Shown: one piece after another, positions 27,336-35,376 of the stretch
How positions within the stretch are numbered: position 1 is the stretch's first letter
Layout of the letters: each line of letters opens with the position of its first letter
Notes under the pieces: model-generated
The model's input: the letters and a program-made list of their open reading frames with translations, nothing else
Told to the model about the DNA's origin: nothing
Databases searched by the model: none
Made by a program: the position numbers and the translations under genes
Assembly (NCBI GenBank): GCA_964417725.1
Contig: CAYQIV010000014.1
Coordinates: 25,557 to 89,556 of the forward strand
Source of the DNA: SHZI01 sp964417725
GTDB taxonomy: Bacteria; Pseudomonadota; Gammaproteobacteria; Steroidobacterales; GCA-2729495
DNA length: 64,000 bases
Direction: 5' to 3'

Positions 27336-28907
27336 TCACACCTGGCGTGCCTGGCCGGCCCAGTAGCGGGCGCGAATGGCCTTCTTGTCGATCTTGCCGA
27401 GATTGGTGACCGGAATCGCCTCGACGGACAGCACCACCTTGGGCGCCATGACACTGCCCTTGCGGGCCTTGACCCAGTCGATGAGCGCGTCGGTATCGAT
27501 GGCCATGCCCGGCCGCGGCACCACCAGTGCCAGCACCTGCTCGCCCCAGCGCGGGTCGGGTACGCCGACCACCGCCGCCTGCTGCACGGCCGGGTGTTGA
27601 AACAGCACGTCCTCAACTTCGCGCGGATAGATGTTGAAGCCGCCGCTGATGATCATGTCCTTGCGCCGGTCGACGATCGTCACCCGGCCGTCCTCGTCCA
27701 TCCACGCCACGTCACCGGTGTGGAGCCAGCCGTCGCGGACCGTAGCCGCCGTGGCCGCGGGGTCGTCGAGATAGCCCGACATCATGTTGGGCGCGCGGAC
27801 GATGATCTCGCCCGGCTGTCCCGGCGCCACGTCGTGGCCGTCGTCGTCGACGAGACGCAGGCGCGTCGCATAGGTCGGCCAGCCGGCCGAGGACAACCGC
27901 GCCAGCTGGCGCACCGGGTCGTCGACGAGGTGCGCCTCGCGCGGCAACGCAAGCAGCGCCATCGGCGCCTCGGTCTGGCCGAAGAACTGCGTGAACACCG
28001 CACCAAACACGGCCAGCGCCTCGCGCAGGCGCTCGGGGGCGATGGGCGCTGCACCGTAGAGGATGTTGCGCAGGCTGCTGCGGTCGTGGGCATCGCGCTG
28101 CGGGTGGTCGAGCAGCGCGTAGACCATGGTCGGCACCAGCAGGGTGGCGGTGACGCGCTCGGCCGCGACGGTCGCCAGCAGCGCCTCCGGGTCGAAACGT
28201 TCAAGGATCACGCAACGCCCCTGGCGCAGCAGCACCGGCAGCAGCAGGCAACCGGCGGCGTGGGTCATCGGCGTGGCGAAAAGAAAGGTTTCGTGCCAGC
28301 CGATGTCGAAGTCGAGCATCTCCATCTGGAAGGTGTGGAACCACGAACGGTGCGAGAGCATGACGCCCTTGGGCCGACCGGTGGTGCCACCGGTGAAGTA
28401 GATCCCGGCGATGTCTTCCGGGTCGACCGCCGCGTGCGCCGGCACCTCGCCGGCAGCGGCCATCAGCGCCGTCAAGTCGAGGTGTCCTGACGGTGCGGCA
28501 GTGCCGTCCTCGCCCCCGACCCGGATCAGGTGGCGCACCGTGGCAAGCCGTGGCGCGATCGCGTCGACCCGCCCGGCAAGCGTGTCGTGGTAGATCAGCA
28601 CCTCGCAGCCGGCGAAGTCGAGCATATAGGCATGGTCGTCGGCGCCGAGCAGCGCGGCGAGCGGAACCCGCGTCGCGCCAAGCCAGGCCACGGCGTATTC
28701 GCAGGGCACGTAGTCGATGCAATTCGACATCAGGAAGCCGATGCGGCTGCCCGGTCGCACGCCGAGGCCGTGCAGCGCGGCAGCGAGCCGTCCGGCGCGC
28801 TCGCCGAGCGCCCGGTAGCTGAGCCGGCTGCGGCCGTCGCTGACGGCGATGCGCTCGCCACCCTGGCGGATGGCGCGATCGTAGAGTTCGGCGACGGTCA
28901 GGGTCAT
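27336..28907 (-). CDS. Acyl-CoA synthetase (AMP-forming)
   Basis: A 523-residue ligase that activates a carboxylic acid to its CoA thioester with ATP. The phosphate-binding loop is YFTGGTTGRPKG, followed by GQTEAPM, the GWLHTGDVAWMDEDG motif, the hinge DRRKDMIISGGFNIYPREVE and the catalytic lysine in TNLGKIDKKAI. The ATG at 28907 is preceded by GGAGGG. It follows the MaoC gene by 17 bases. It is the activating step for the pathway in this operon; a second ligase at 35377 may act on a different acid. Confidence 0.93.
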   Translation of the reverse strand: MTLTVAELYDRAIRQGGERIAVSDGRSRLSYRALGERAGRLAAALHGLGVRPGSRIGFLMSNCIDYVPCEYAVAWLGATRVPLAALLGADDHAYMLDFAGCEVLIYHDTLAGRVDAIAPRLATVRHLIRVGGEDGTAAPSGHLDLTALMAAAGEVPAHAAVDPEDIAGIYFTGGTTGRPKGVMLSHRSWFHTFQMEMLDFDIGWHETFLFATPMTHAAGCLLLPVLLRQGRCVILERFDPEALLATVAAERVTATLLVPTMVYALLDHPQRDAHDRSSLRNILYGAAPIAPERLREALAVFGAVFTQFFGQTEAPMALLALPREAHLVDDPVRQLARLSSAGWPTYATRLRLVDDDGHDVAPGQPGEIIVRAPNMMSGYLDDPAATAATVRDGWLHTGDVAWMDEDGRVTIVDRRKDMIISGGFNIYPREVEDVLFQHPAVQQAAVVGVPDPRWGEQVLALVVPRPGMAIDTDALIDWVKARKGSVMAPKVVLSVEAIPVTNLGKIDKKAIRARYWAGQARQV

Positions 28908-28924
28908 GGCGCGCCCTCCACGAC

Positions 28925-29374
28925 TCAGCCGCGCAGGTGGAACATCAGCTGGTAGTCGAACTCGAGCACCGTCTCGCCGCGCTGGTTGGAAACGTCGTAG
29001 TGCCACACCTGGACGCCGCGCTGCGGGTTGCTGGTGGTGCGCTGGTGTTTGACGGTGACGGTGACGCGGATCGTGTCGCCGATGCGCACCGGCGCCTTCA
29101 TGCGCATGTCGTCGACGCCGAGCCAGGCGATGACCGAGTTGCCGGCGAAGCCGGCCAGCGCCACCAGTCCGACGGCGAGGCCGAAGACCAGCGGTCCGTG
29201 CACCAGCCGGCCACCGAAGGGCGTGCCGCGGGCATACTCCTCGTCCATGTGCAGCGGGTAGAAGTCACCGGTCAACCCGGCCCAGTTGACGACATGGGCC
29301 TCGGTCACGGTCAGGCCCTGGGTGTGGAAGACCTGCCCGACCGTGAATTCATCGCCGTAGCGCTGCACGCTCAC
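28925..29374 (-). CDS. MaoC-like hot-dog dehydratase
   Basis: A 149-residue single hot-dog domain. The hydratase motif is visible: Asp37 and His42 in LTGDFYPLHMDEEYA. Such proteins add water to an enoyl-CoA. The start is GTG at 29374 after GGAGGA, overlapping the end of the DUF35 gene by 4 bases. Position next to DUF35 and a thiolase-like gene recalls the ChsH1/ChsH2/Ltp2 set of steroid side-chain degradation, where MaoC hydrates and the thiolase-like partner cleaves by retro-aldol. That parallel is an inference from gene order and motifs. Confidence 0.88.
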   Translation of the reverse strand: MSVQRYGDEFTVGQVFHTQGLTVTEAHVVNWAGLTGDFYPLHMDEEYARGTPFGGRLVHGPLVFGLAVGLVALAGFAGNSVIAWLGVDDMRMKAPVRIGDTIRVTVTVKHQRTTSNPQRGVQVWHYDVSNQRGETVLEFDYQLMFHLRG

Positions 29375-29823
29375 CGCCGGTCCTCCCGCGATGCGGGCAC
29401 CGGCCGGAACATCGGCAGGGTGAAGGCGTCATCGAGGCGGCGGAAGGTGACCTCGACGGGCAGATCGCAACGCAGGGCGGCGGGATCGCAGTCGACGATG
29501 TTGGACAGCATCTGCACGCCCTCCTCGAGGCGGATCACCGCCACCACGTAGGGCACCTCGGCGATGAAGGCCGACGGCGCGTTGTTGTGCACGACGGTGT
29601 AACTGTAGACCGTACCGCGGCCGGACGCCTGCCGCCAGCCGGGGTCATCGGTGCCGCAATGCGGGCAGGCGATGCGCGGGTAGTGGATCCACCGCCCGCA
29701 CGGCGCGCAGTGCTGCAGCAGCAGCCGGCCGGCGCGCGCCGCATCCCAGAACGGCTGGGCCCACGGGCTGACCACCGGTCGCGGCCGGGTCGGCGCCAGC
29801 GTCTTGCCCTGAGTCGCGCTCAT
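29371..29823 (-). CDS. DUF35 zinc-ribbon/OB-fold protein
   Basis: A 150-residue acyl-CoA-associated DUF35 protein. A rubredoxin-like zinc ribbon uses Cys39, Cys42, Cys53 and Cys56 (CAPCGRW and CPHCGTD), then comes an OB fold (GTVYSYTVVHNNAPSAF). Proteins of this type bind a thiolase-fold partner and support its catalysis. The ATG at 29823 has a near-perfect GGAGGT and overlaps the thiolase-like stop by 4 bases, as expected for subunits of one complex. Confidence 0.9.
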   Translation of the reverse strand: MSATQGKTLAPTRPRPVVSPWAQPFWDAARAGRLLLQHCAPCGRWIHYPRIACPHCGTDDPGWRQASGRGTVYSYTVVHNNAPSAFIAEVPYVVAVIRLEEGVQMLSNIVDCDPAALRCDLPVEVTFRRLDDAFTLPMFRPVPASREDRR

Positions 29824-31001
29824 GGCACCTCCGTCCCGAGCACCGTCACCTGGGCATCAAAATAGGTGCCGCCGGTCGCCGTTTCGACGGCAAAGCGTGC
29901 ACCGGGCACCTGGCGTTCGCCGGCCTTGCCCATCAGCTGGCGTGCGGCCTCGATCATCAGTGACACCGAGCCGCCGGCGCCGATATGGCCTTTGGAGAGC
30001 ATGCCGCCGTCGGTGGTGCAGGGGATGCGCCCCCCGGGCCACGTCGCGCCGTTCTCGAACAGCGCGCCGGCCTCGCCACGCCCGCACAGGCCGAGTTCCT
30101 CGAAGGCGATGATCTGGTAGATCGGATAGGAGTCGTAGATCTCTGCCACGTCGATGTCGCCGGGGCCGATGCCGGCCTCGCCGAAGGCCTGGCGCGCCGC
30201 CTCGGCCCAGCCGAAGCGCGTCAGATCGGCCTCCTGCGAATAGACGAAGTGGGTCACGGCACCGCCCTCGCCGAGCACGTAGGCCGGGCGCGGCACGAGA
30301 TCGCGGGCGCGCTCGGCGGTGGTGACGACGAAGGCCCCGGCACCGTCGAAGAGCATGTTCGACTGCTTGGCGCGCAGCGGGGTGGAGAGCATCTTCGACG
30401 CCATCACCTCCGCCACGGTCAGCGGCGTGCGGAAAAACGCGTGCGGGTTGAGCATCGCCCACTTGCGGTTGGAGACACAGACCGCCGAGAGCTGCGCATC
30501 CGTGCAGCCCGTCTCGTGCTGGTAGCGCGTCGTCGCCAGCGCGGCAACCGTCGAATAGTGCTGGCCCCACGGCACCTCCCATTCGGCGGAGATGCCCGCG
30601 GTGGAGAACAGGTCGATGCCACCCTGCGCCGTCACGCCGGTGCCGAGCTTGTCGGTGTGGACGAAGAGGATGCAGCGTGCCCGGCCGGTCTCGAGCAGGG
30701 CGCTGGCAATGCGCAGCGCGTTGGTGCTGCTGGAACCGCCGGAGAACACCTGGCAGTTGCTGCTGACGCGGGGCAGACCGAGTTCCTCGACGAGCCGTGC
30801 GGTGGCCAGCTCGTTGCCGAACTGGAAGCTGAACAGCGAGCCCGTCGGCATGACGAAGTCGATGTCCTCGCGGCGCACCCCGGCATCGCGGATGGCGAGG
30901 CGCGCCGACTCGAGTGCGCCTTCGATGGCGGCGCGTTCCGGAAAGCGGCCGGTCGGCACCTCGCCGATGCCGATGATCGCGGTGCGGCCGCGCCGGCTCA
31001 C
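29820..31001 (-). CDS. SCP2-type thiolase-like protein, possible retro-aldolase
   Basis: A 393-residue thiolase-fold protein of the SCP2/Ltp2 group. Cys83 lies in SSNCQVFSGG. The second active-site loop, HDCF in true SCP2 thiolases, is YDSY here (residues 289-292 in AEIYDSYPIYQ), and the last loop is GGMLSKGHIGAGG with His339. In Ltp2-type aldolases, as I recall, both of those positions are tyrosine, so this protein is intermediate. The start is GTG at 31001. Overlapping DUF35 and MaoC genes make a carbon-carbon cleaving complex likely. Plain thiolase activity cannot be excluded. Confidence 0.82.
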   Translation of the reverse strand: MSRRGRTAIIGIGEVPTGRFPERAAIEGALESARLAIRDAGVRREDIDFVMPTGSLFSFQFGNELATARLVEELGLPRVSSNCQVFSGGSSSTNALRIASALLETGRARCILFVHTDKLGTGVTAQGGIDLFSTAGISAEWEVPWGQHYSTVAALATTRYQHETGCTDAQLSAVCVSNRKWAMLNPHAFFRTPLTVAEVMASKMLSTPLRAKQSNMLFDGAGAFVVTTAERARDLVPRPAYVLGEGGAVTHFVYSQEADLTRFGWAEAARQAFGEAGIGPGDIDVAEIYDSYPIYQIIAFEELGLCGRGEAGALFENGATWPGGRIPCTTDGGMLSKGHIGAGGSVSLMIEAARQLMGKAGERQVPGARFAVETATGGTYFDAQVTVLGTEVP

Positions 31002-31014
31002 CCCACGCCCCCGC

Positions 31015-32622
31015 TCAGCCGCCGAGGTCCGGGATGCCGCGGTGGAAAGCCGGCATCACCGATTCCTCGAGCGTCGAGCCGGTGATCGCGTCGACACACA
31101 TCACGGCCGACAGCGCCGCGCCATCGACGCCCCCGCCCCACAGGCGGCGGCCGTACTGGTCACCGGCGAAGTACAACCCTTCGACGTGCGGGGACTTGAC
31201 GTCCGGGCGGTCCTCGCCGACCGGACGCCACAGGCCGTAGGCCTCGGGGCCAGGCGTCCAGATGATGAACTCGCAGGCCTCGTCGAAGTCGCGGAAGGTG
31301 GTCCGTGCCCACGCCTCGCACAGCTCGATGACGCGGTTGACCCGCGCCGGGTCGCGCATCTCCTGGTCGGTGAGCGCGGTCGAGAACAGGTACTCGCGCT
31401 TGCCCGGCGGGCCGCGCCGCGCCGTGCCGCCGCCCCAGGCCGTGAAGTCGCACATCACCATGTCGACGGCACCAATGTAGCCCTCGTCGCGGATGACGCC
31501 CGGCATGTAGACGAAGCTGCCCTCCTCGAGGCCGATGTCAGGCAGCAGGCTGCGCGTCGTGCCGCACCATCCGGTGAGCAGGCCCGCACCCCAGAAGCGC
31601 TCTTCAAGCAAGGTGACGAAATCGGCCGGGAAGTGCCCGGGCGGCAGGACCTTGAAGATGTACTTGGGCGGGATGGTGCAGATGACGCGGGCGCAGTCGA
31701 TGACCCGTTCGGCACCGCCGGCGGCCTCGGCCTCGCGGATGCGCACGCCGCGCACGCGGCCGCCATCGATGAGCACCTCGCGCACCGGTGTGTCGCGCAG
31801 CACGACGCCGCCATGGGCGCGAACCACCTGCTCGAACTGCTGCGGGATGGCGATGCAGCCCGGCTCGTCGGCCGTCGCCACCGAGCCCTTGATCAGGTTC
31901 ATGCGGATCTGGCCGGCGATGGCCATGTAACCGAGGAAATCGCCGGTCGGCGTCATCGCCGGCTCGGCCTGCGCCGTCTGCGACGCGGCCAGCACCTTGA
32001 TGTAGTCGTAGGCCTCCTCGTGCATGGTGCGCTGCTCCAGCCACGACTGCAGCGGCGTGCGCATCAGTCGCGCCATGTCCTCGAAGGTCGCCGTGCCCAT
32101 CTCGCGCAGCTGTTCCATGGTCGCGGCATAGCCCTCGGCCGACATCCACGGGTAGGGCTCGTTGCGGCTGACCTGGTAGGCCTTGCCGGGCTTGCCCTCG
32201 CCCTCCCAGTCGATGAAGCCGAGGCCACGGTTGAGCGGCAGGTTCCAGTCGACGCCGAGGTGGCGCATGAGATGGCCGATGCGGCCGTTGTTGCCCCAGA
32301 AGAGGCCATGCCCGCCGGCTTCGAAGGTGCGCCCGTCGAGGAGACCCTGATCGAAGATCTCCTCGATCGACGGCGTGCACTTGCCGAGGTAGCAATGGGC
32401 CAGCGGCAACGACTTGCGGAAGGCGCGGGCGTCCATCTCGATGCCGTCGGCGACGACCTTGTCGCCCCGGCCGACGTAGGACAGCGTGCGCCCGCCGATG
32501 AAGGGCGAGCGCTCCAGCACCAGGACGCGCTGGCCGAAGTCGCGCGCCAGCAGCGCGGCGGCCCCCAGCCCGGCGACGCCGGCGCCGATGATGACGGTAT
32601 CGAAGGTGTCTTGAGCGGCCAT
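31015..32622 (-). CDS. FAD-dependent oxidoreductase (phytoene desaturase-like)
   Basis: A 535-residue flavoprotein of the NAD(P)/FAD-dependent amine oxidase/carotenoid desaturase type. The dinucleotide loop VIIGAGVAGLGAAALLA is at residues 9-25 and the FAD-closing C-terminal segment is YFAGDQYGRRLWGGGVDGA. The ATG at 32622 follows GGGAGAG; the frame opens to 32700 but that part overlaps the operator. It is the first gene of the seven-gene catabolic operon and divergent from the second TonB receptor. It may desaturate or oxidise the imported ring or chain; the substrate is not evident. Confidence 0.85.
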   Translation of the reverse strand: MAAQDTFDTVIIGAGVAGLGAAALLARDFGQRVLVLERSPFIGGRTLSYVGRGDKVVADGIEMDARAFRKSLPLAHCYLGKCTPSIEEIFDQGLLDGRTFEAGGHGLFWGNNGRIGHLMRHLGVDWNLPLNRGLGFIDWEGEGKPGKAYQVSRNEPYPWMSAEGYAATMEQLREMGTATFEDMARLMRTPLQSWLEQRTMHEEAYDYIKVLAASQTAQAEPAMTPTGDFLGYMAIAGQIRMNLIKGSVATADEPGCIAIPQQFEQVVRAHGGVVLRDTPVREVLIDGGRVRGVRIREAEAAGGAERVIDCARVICTIPPKYIFKVLPPGHFPADFVTLLEERFWGAGLLTGWCGTTRSLLPDIGLEEGSFVYMPGVIRDEGYIGAVDMVMCDFTAWGGGTARRGPPGKREYLFSTALTDQEMRDPARVNRVIELCEAWARTTFRDFDEACEFIIWTPGPEAYGLWRPVGEDRPDVKSPHVEGLYFAGDQYGRRLWGGGVDGAALSAVMCVDAITGSTLEESVMPAFHRGIPDLGG

Positions 32623-32693
32623 CGAACTCTCCCGGTAGACCCGGTCCGGCGCCGCCGGACCGTCATGAAGGAAAAGGCAGGTTAAATATTCCG

Positions 32694-32708
32694 CTTGCAT
32701 TATGCAAG
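32694..32708. promoter_or_regulatory. HxlR-type operator between the FAD oxidoreductase operon and TonB receptor 2
   Basis: CTTGCATTATGCAAG is a 15-base palindrome, perfect apart from the central base, and the best of four related sites. It sits 72 bases before the minus-strand operon start and 135 before the plus-strand receptor start, placed to control both. Confidence 0.65.
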
Positions 32709-32842
32709 TGATAGGATCGATGGCGCCGGCGCATCATCCGGACGGGGTGAACGGCGGCGGCGCGGCCTGTGCTATCGTCGGCAGCGGAACGGGGGTTTCG
32801 CTCATGGATAACCGCAATCTCGCAACCGAAGGGGATCAAGTC

Positions 32843-35230
32843 ATGCATACCGATTCGCAGCAATACCGGTTACGCCGGGTGACGCTGGGGCTGGCCATGG
32901 CGCTTGGCGCGACGGCGGCCTGGGCACAGCAGGCCACGGGGCCGACACTCGACGAGATCATCGTCACCGCACAGAAGCGCGAGGAGGCCCTGCGCGACGT
33001 ACCGATCTCGGTCAGCGCCGTCGACAGCGCCAAGATCAGGGACGCGGGCATCGTCCGCCTCGATGACCTCAAGGCCTACGTTCCCAACCTGCAGGTCACC
33101 GAGACCGGCATCGCCAACAACTTCTACGTGCGCGGCATCGGCTCGGGCCTCAACCAGGGCTTCGAGCAGTCGGTGAGCATCTACGCCGACGGCGTCTACC
33201 GCGGCCGCGGCCCGCAGTCGCGCTTCCCCTTCCTCGACCTCGAGCGCGTCGAGGTGCTGCGTGGCCCGCAGCCGATCCTGTTCGGCAAGAACGCCATCGC
33301 CGGTGCCGTCAACCTGGTCAGTGCCCGGCCCACCGAGAGCTTCGAGGGCATGGCCCGCGGCAGCTATGAGTTCGAGAACGGCGAATACCTCGCCGACCTG
33401 GTCTTCTCCGGCCCGCTGACCGACACCTTCGGCGCACGCCTTGCGGTGCGCTATCGCGAGGCCGACGGCTACGTGGAGAACCTCCGCCTGTCGCGCGACG
33501 AGCCCGATCGCGAGGAGCGCGCCGCGCGCCTGACACTGGAGTGGGCGCCGAGCGACGACTTCGAGGCGATCCTGCGCATCGAGGCCGGCGAATTCGACAT
33601 CGAAGGCCGGCAGGTCGAGGTCTACGGCGAACTGCCTGCCGCCGCGTGGCGCAAGCCCGACGGCACCACGGGCACACCGCCGATCCCGGGATTGACGTAC
33701 TCGCAGATCCTCGCCGGCGCCTTCGGCCAGGACCCGAGCGTACTCAACAACACCCTCGACAACCTGCGCTCGTCCAACGGCGACATGAGCGACACCGACA
33801 CGCGCGAGTTCAGCCTGACCCTCAACTGGCGGCTCGGCGGCATGACGCTGACCTCGGTCAGCGCCTACAGCGAATACGACCTCGACGAGATCTGCGACTG
33901 CGACTTCACCGGCGCCAGCGTTTTCAGCGCCGGCATCGAAGAAGACTACGAGCAGTGGAGCCAGGAGCTGCGCCTCGCCTCCGACACCGACCAGCGCATC
34001 TCGTGGATCGCCGGTCTCTTCTATCAGGACTACGACCTCGAGGAGTTCGACTACATCTTCGTGCCGGCCGACAGCATCGTCATCCCGCTGGTCAACATCA
34101 CCAATCCCGGGGCCGGGCCGGCCTTCGCCAATACCGCCAACCCGCGCCACTTCGACCAGGACAGCGAACTCTTCGCCGTCTTCGCCCAGGCCACCTGGAA
34201 CGTCACCGAAGCCCTGCGCCTCACGGCGGGTGGCCGCTGGTCGACCGAGGACAAGGACGGCTCGCGCGTCACCGACCTGACCGACGGCGTCGGCGGCCCC
34301 TCCCTGGGCGGCCCGCCGAGCCTGATCGACACGCTCTACGGCGCCGTGTTCGGCATCCAGCGCCACAGCGTGTCGGGCAAGCGCTCCGAGGACAACTTCT
34401 CGCCGCTGCTCAACGTGCAGTACGACTTCAACGACGACATCATGGGCTACGCCTCCTACACGCGCGGCTACAAGGCCGGCGGCTTCGACGCGCGCTCCAA
34501 CCGGTCGCCGGCCCAGGGCGGCACCTTCGAGTACCGCAAGGAGAAGGCCGACGCCTACGAAGTCGGCGCCAAGTTCGCCATCGGCGCCGCGGCCGAGGTC
34601 AACGCCGCGGTCTTCTACACCGACTACGAGGACCTGCAGACCAGTGCCTTCGACGGCCGCATCGGCTTCAACGTCGGCAACGGCAGCGCGGAGATCCGCG
34701 GCGTCGAGGTCGACGGCCGCTGGCAGGCCACCGACCACCTCTACGTGTTCGGTTCGGTCGCCTACCTCGACTTCGAATGGCAGGACTACGACGGCCAGTG
34801 CTACTTCAACCCGCCGGCCGGCCTGCTCAGCACCAGCGTACCGGGCAACTGCAACTACGATGGCGAAACCAACCAGCTCAGCCCCGACTGGACCGCCGTG
34901 CTCGGCGCCGAGTACCGCATCCCGATCGGCTACGGCCTCGAGCTCGGCGCGGCCGCCGACATGCTCTACAGCGACCGCTACCTGACGTCCCTGACGCTCG
35001 ATCCGAACTCGGCCCAGGCCTCCTATGCCAAGTTCAACGCGCGTCTTGCCCTCGGCCCGCCGTCGCGGCAGTGGGAGGTGGCGCTGATCGGCCGCAACAT
35101 CACCGACCAGACGGTCGTGAGTTACTCGGGCGACGTGCCGCTGGCCGGCTCGACCTTCGGTGCGCGCAGCTACTACGGCTTCGTCGACCCGCCGCGCACG
35201 GTGGCGCTCGAAGGCACGGTCCGCTTCTGA
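32843..35230 (+). CDS. TonB-dependent outer-membrane receptor 2
   Basis: A 795-residue TonB-dependent receptor. It has a signal peptide ending near AWAQQ, a TonB-box region DEIIVTAQKREE, the plug (RVEVLRGPQPILFGKNAIAG) and a barrel with the final strand ending VALEGTVRF. The ATG at 32843 is preceded by AAGGGGAT; the upstream ATG at 32804 would put 13 extra polar residues before the signal. It shares an operator region with the FAD oxidoreductase operon, so it probably imports the compound degraded by this cluster. Confidence 0.92.
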   Translation: MHTDSQQYRLRRVTLGLAMALGATAAWAQQATGPTLDEIIVTAQKREEALRDVPISVSAVDSAKIRDAGIVRLDDLKAYVPNLQVTETGIANNFYVRGIGSGLNQGFEQSVSIYADGVYRGRGPQSRFPFLDLERVEVLRGPQPILFGKNAIAGAVNLVSARPTESFEGMARGSYEFENGEYLADLVFSGPLTDTFGARLAVRYREADGYVENLRLSRDEPDREERAARLTLEWAPSDDFEAILRIEAGEFDIEGRQVEVYGELPAAAWRKPDGTTGTPPIPGLTYSQILAGAFGQDPSVLNNTLDNLRSSNGDMSDTDTREFSLTLNWRLGGMTLTSVSAYSEYDLDEICDCDFTGASVFSAGIEEDYEQWSQELRLASDTDQRISWIAGLFYQDYDLEEFDYIFVPADSIVIPLVNITNPGAGPAFANTANPRHFDQDSELFAVFAQATWNVTEALRLTAGGRWSTEDKDGSRVTDLTDGVGGPSLGGPPSLIDTLYGAVFGIQRHSVSGKRSEDNFSPLLNVQYDFNDDIMGYASYTRGYKAGGFDARSNRSPAQGGTFEYRKEKADAYEVGAKFAIGAAAEVNAAVFYTDYEDLQTSAFDGRIGFNVGNGSAEIRGVEVDGRWQATDHLYVFGSVAYLDFEWQDYDGQCYFNPPAGLLSTSVPGNCNYDGETNQLSPDWTAVLGAEYRIPIGYGLELGAAADMLYSDRYLTSLTLDPNSAQASYAKFNARLALGPPSRQWEVALIGRNITDQTVVSYSGDVPLAGSTFGARSYYGFVDPPRTVALEGTVRF

Positions 35231-35240
35231 TCCCGACCGT

Positions 35241-35367
35241 CGGGGGGCGCCCCCCCCCCCCCGCCCCCCCCCCCCCAAAAAACCCCCCCCCCCCCCCCCC
35301 GCGCCGCGGGGGGGGCGCCCCCCCCCACCCCCCCCGGGGGGGCCCCCCCCCGCCGGGGCCCCCCCCG
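35241..35367. other. Poly-C/poly-G low-complexity stretch, probable artefact
   Basis: Almost every base from 35241 to 35367 is C or G in long homopolymers, broken by one A6 run. It separates the convergent ends of the TonB receptor 2 and the acyl-CoA synthetase. Nothing else in the window resembles it. It may be a mis-called GC-rich terminator hairpin rather than true sequence. Confidence 0.7.
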
Positions 35368-35376
35368 ACGCTTCAA

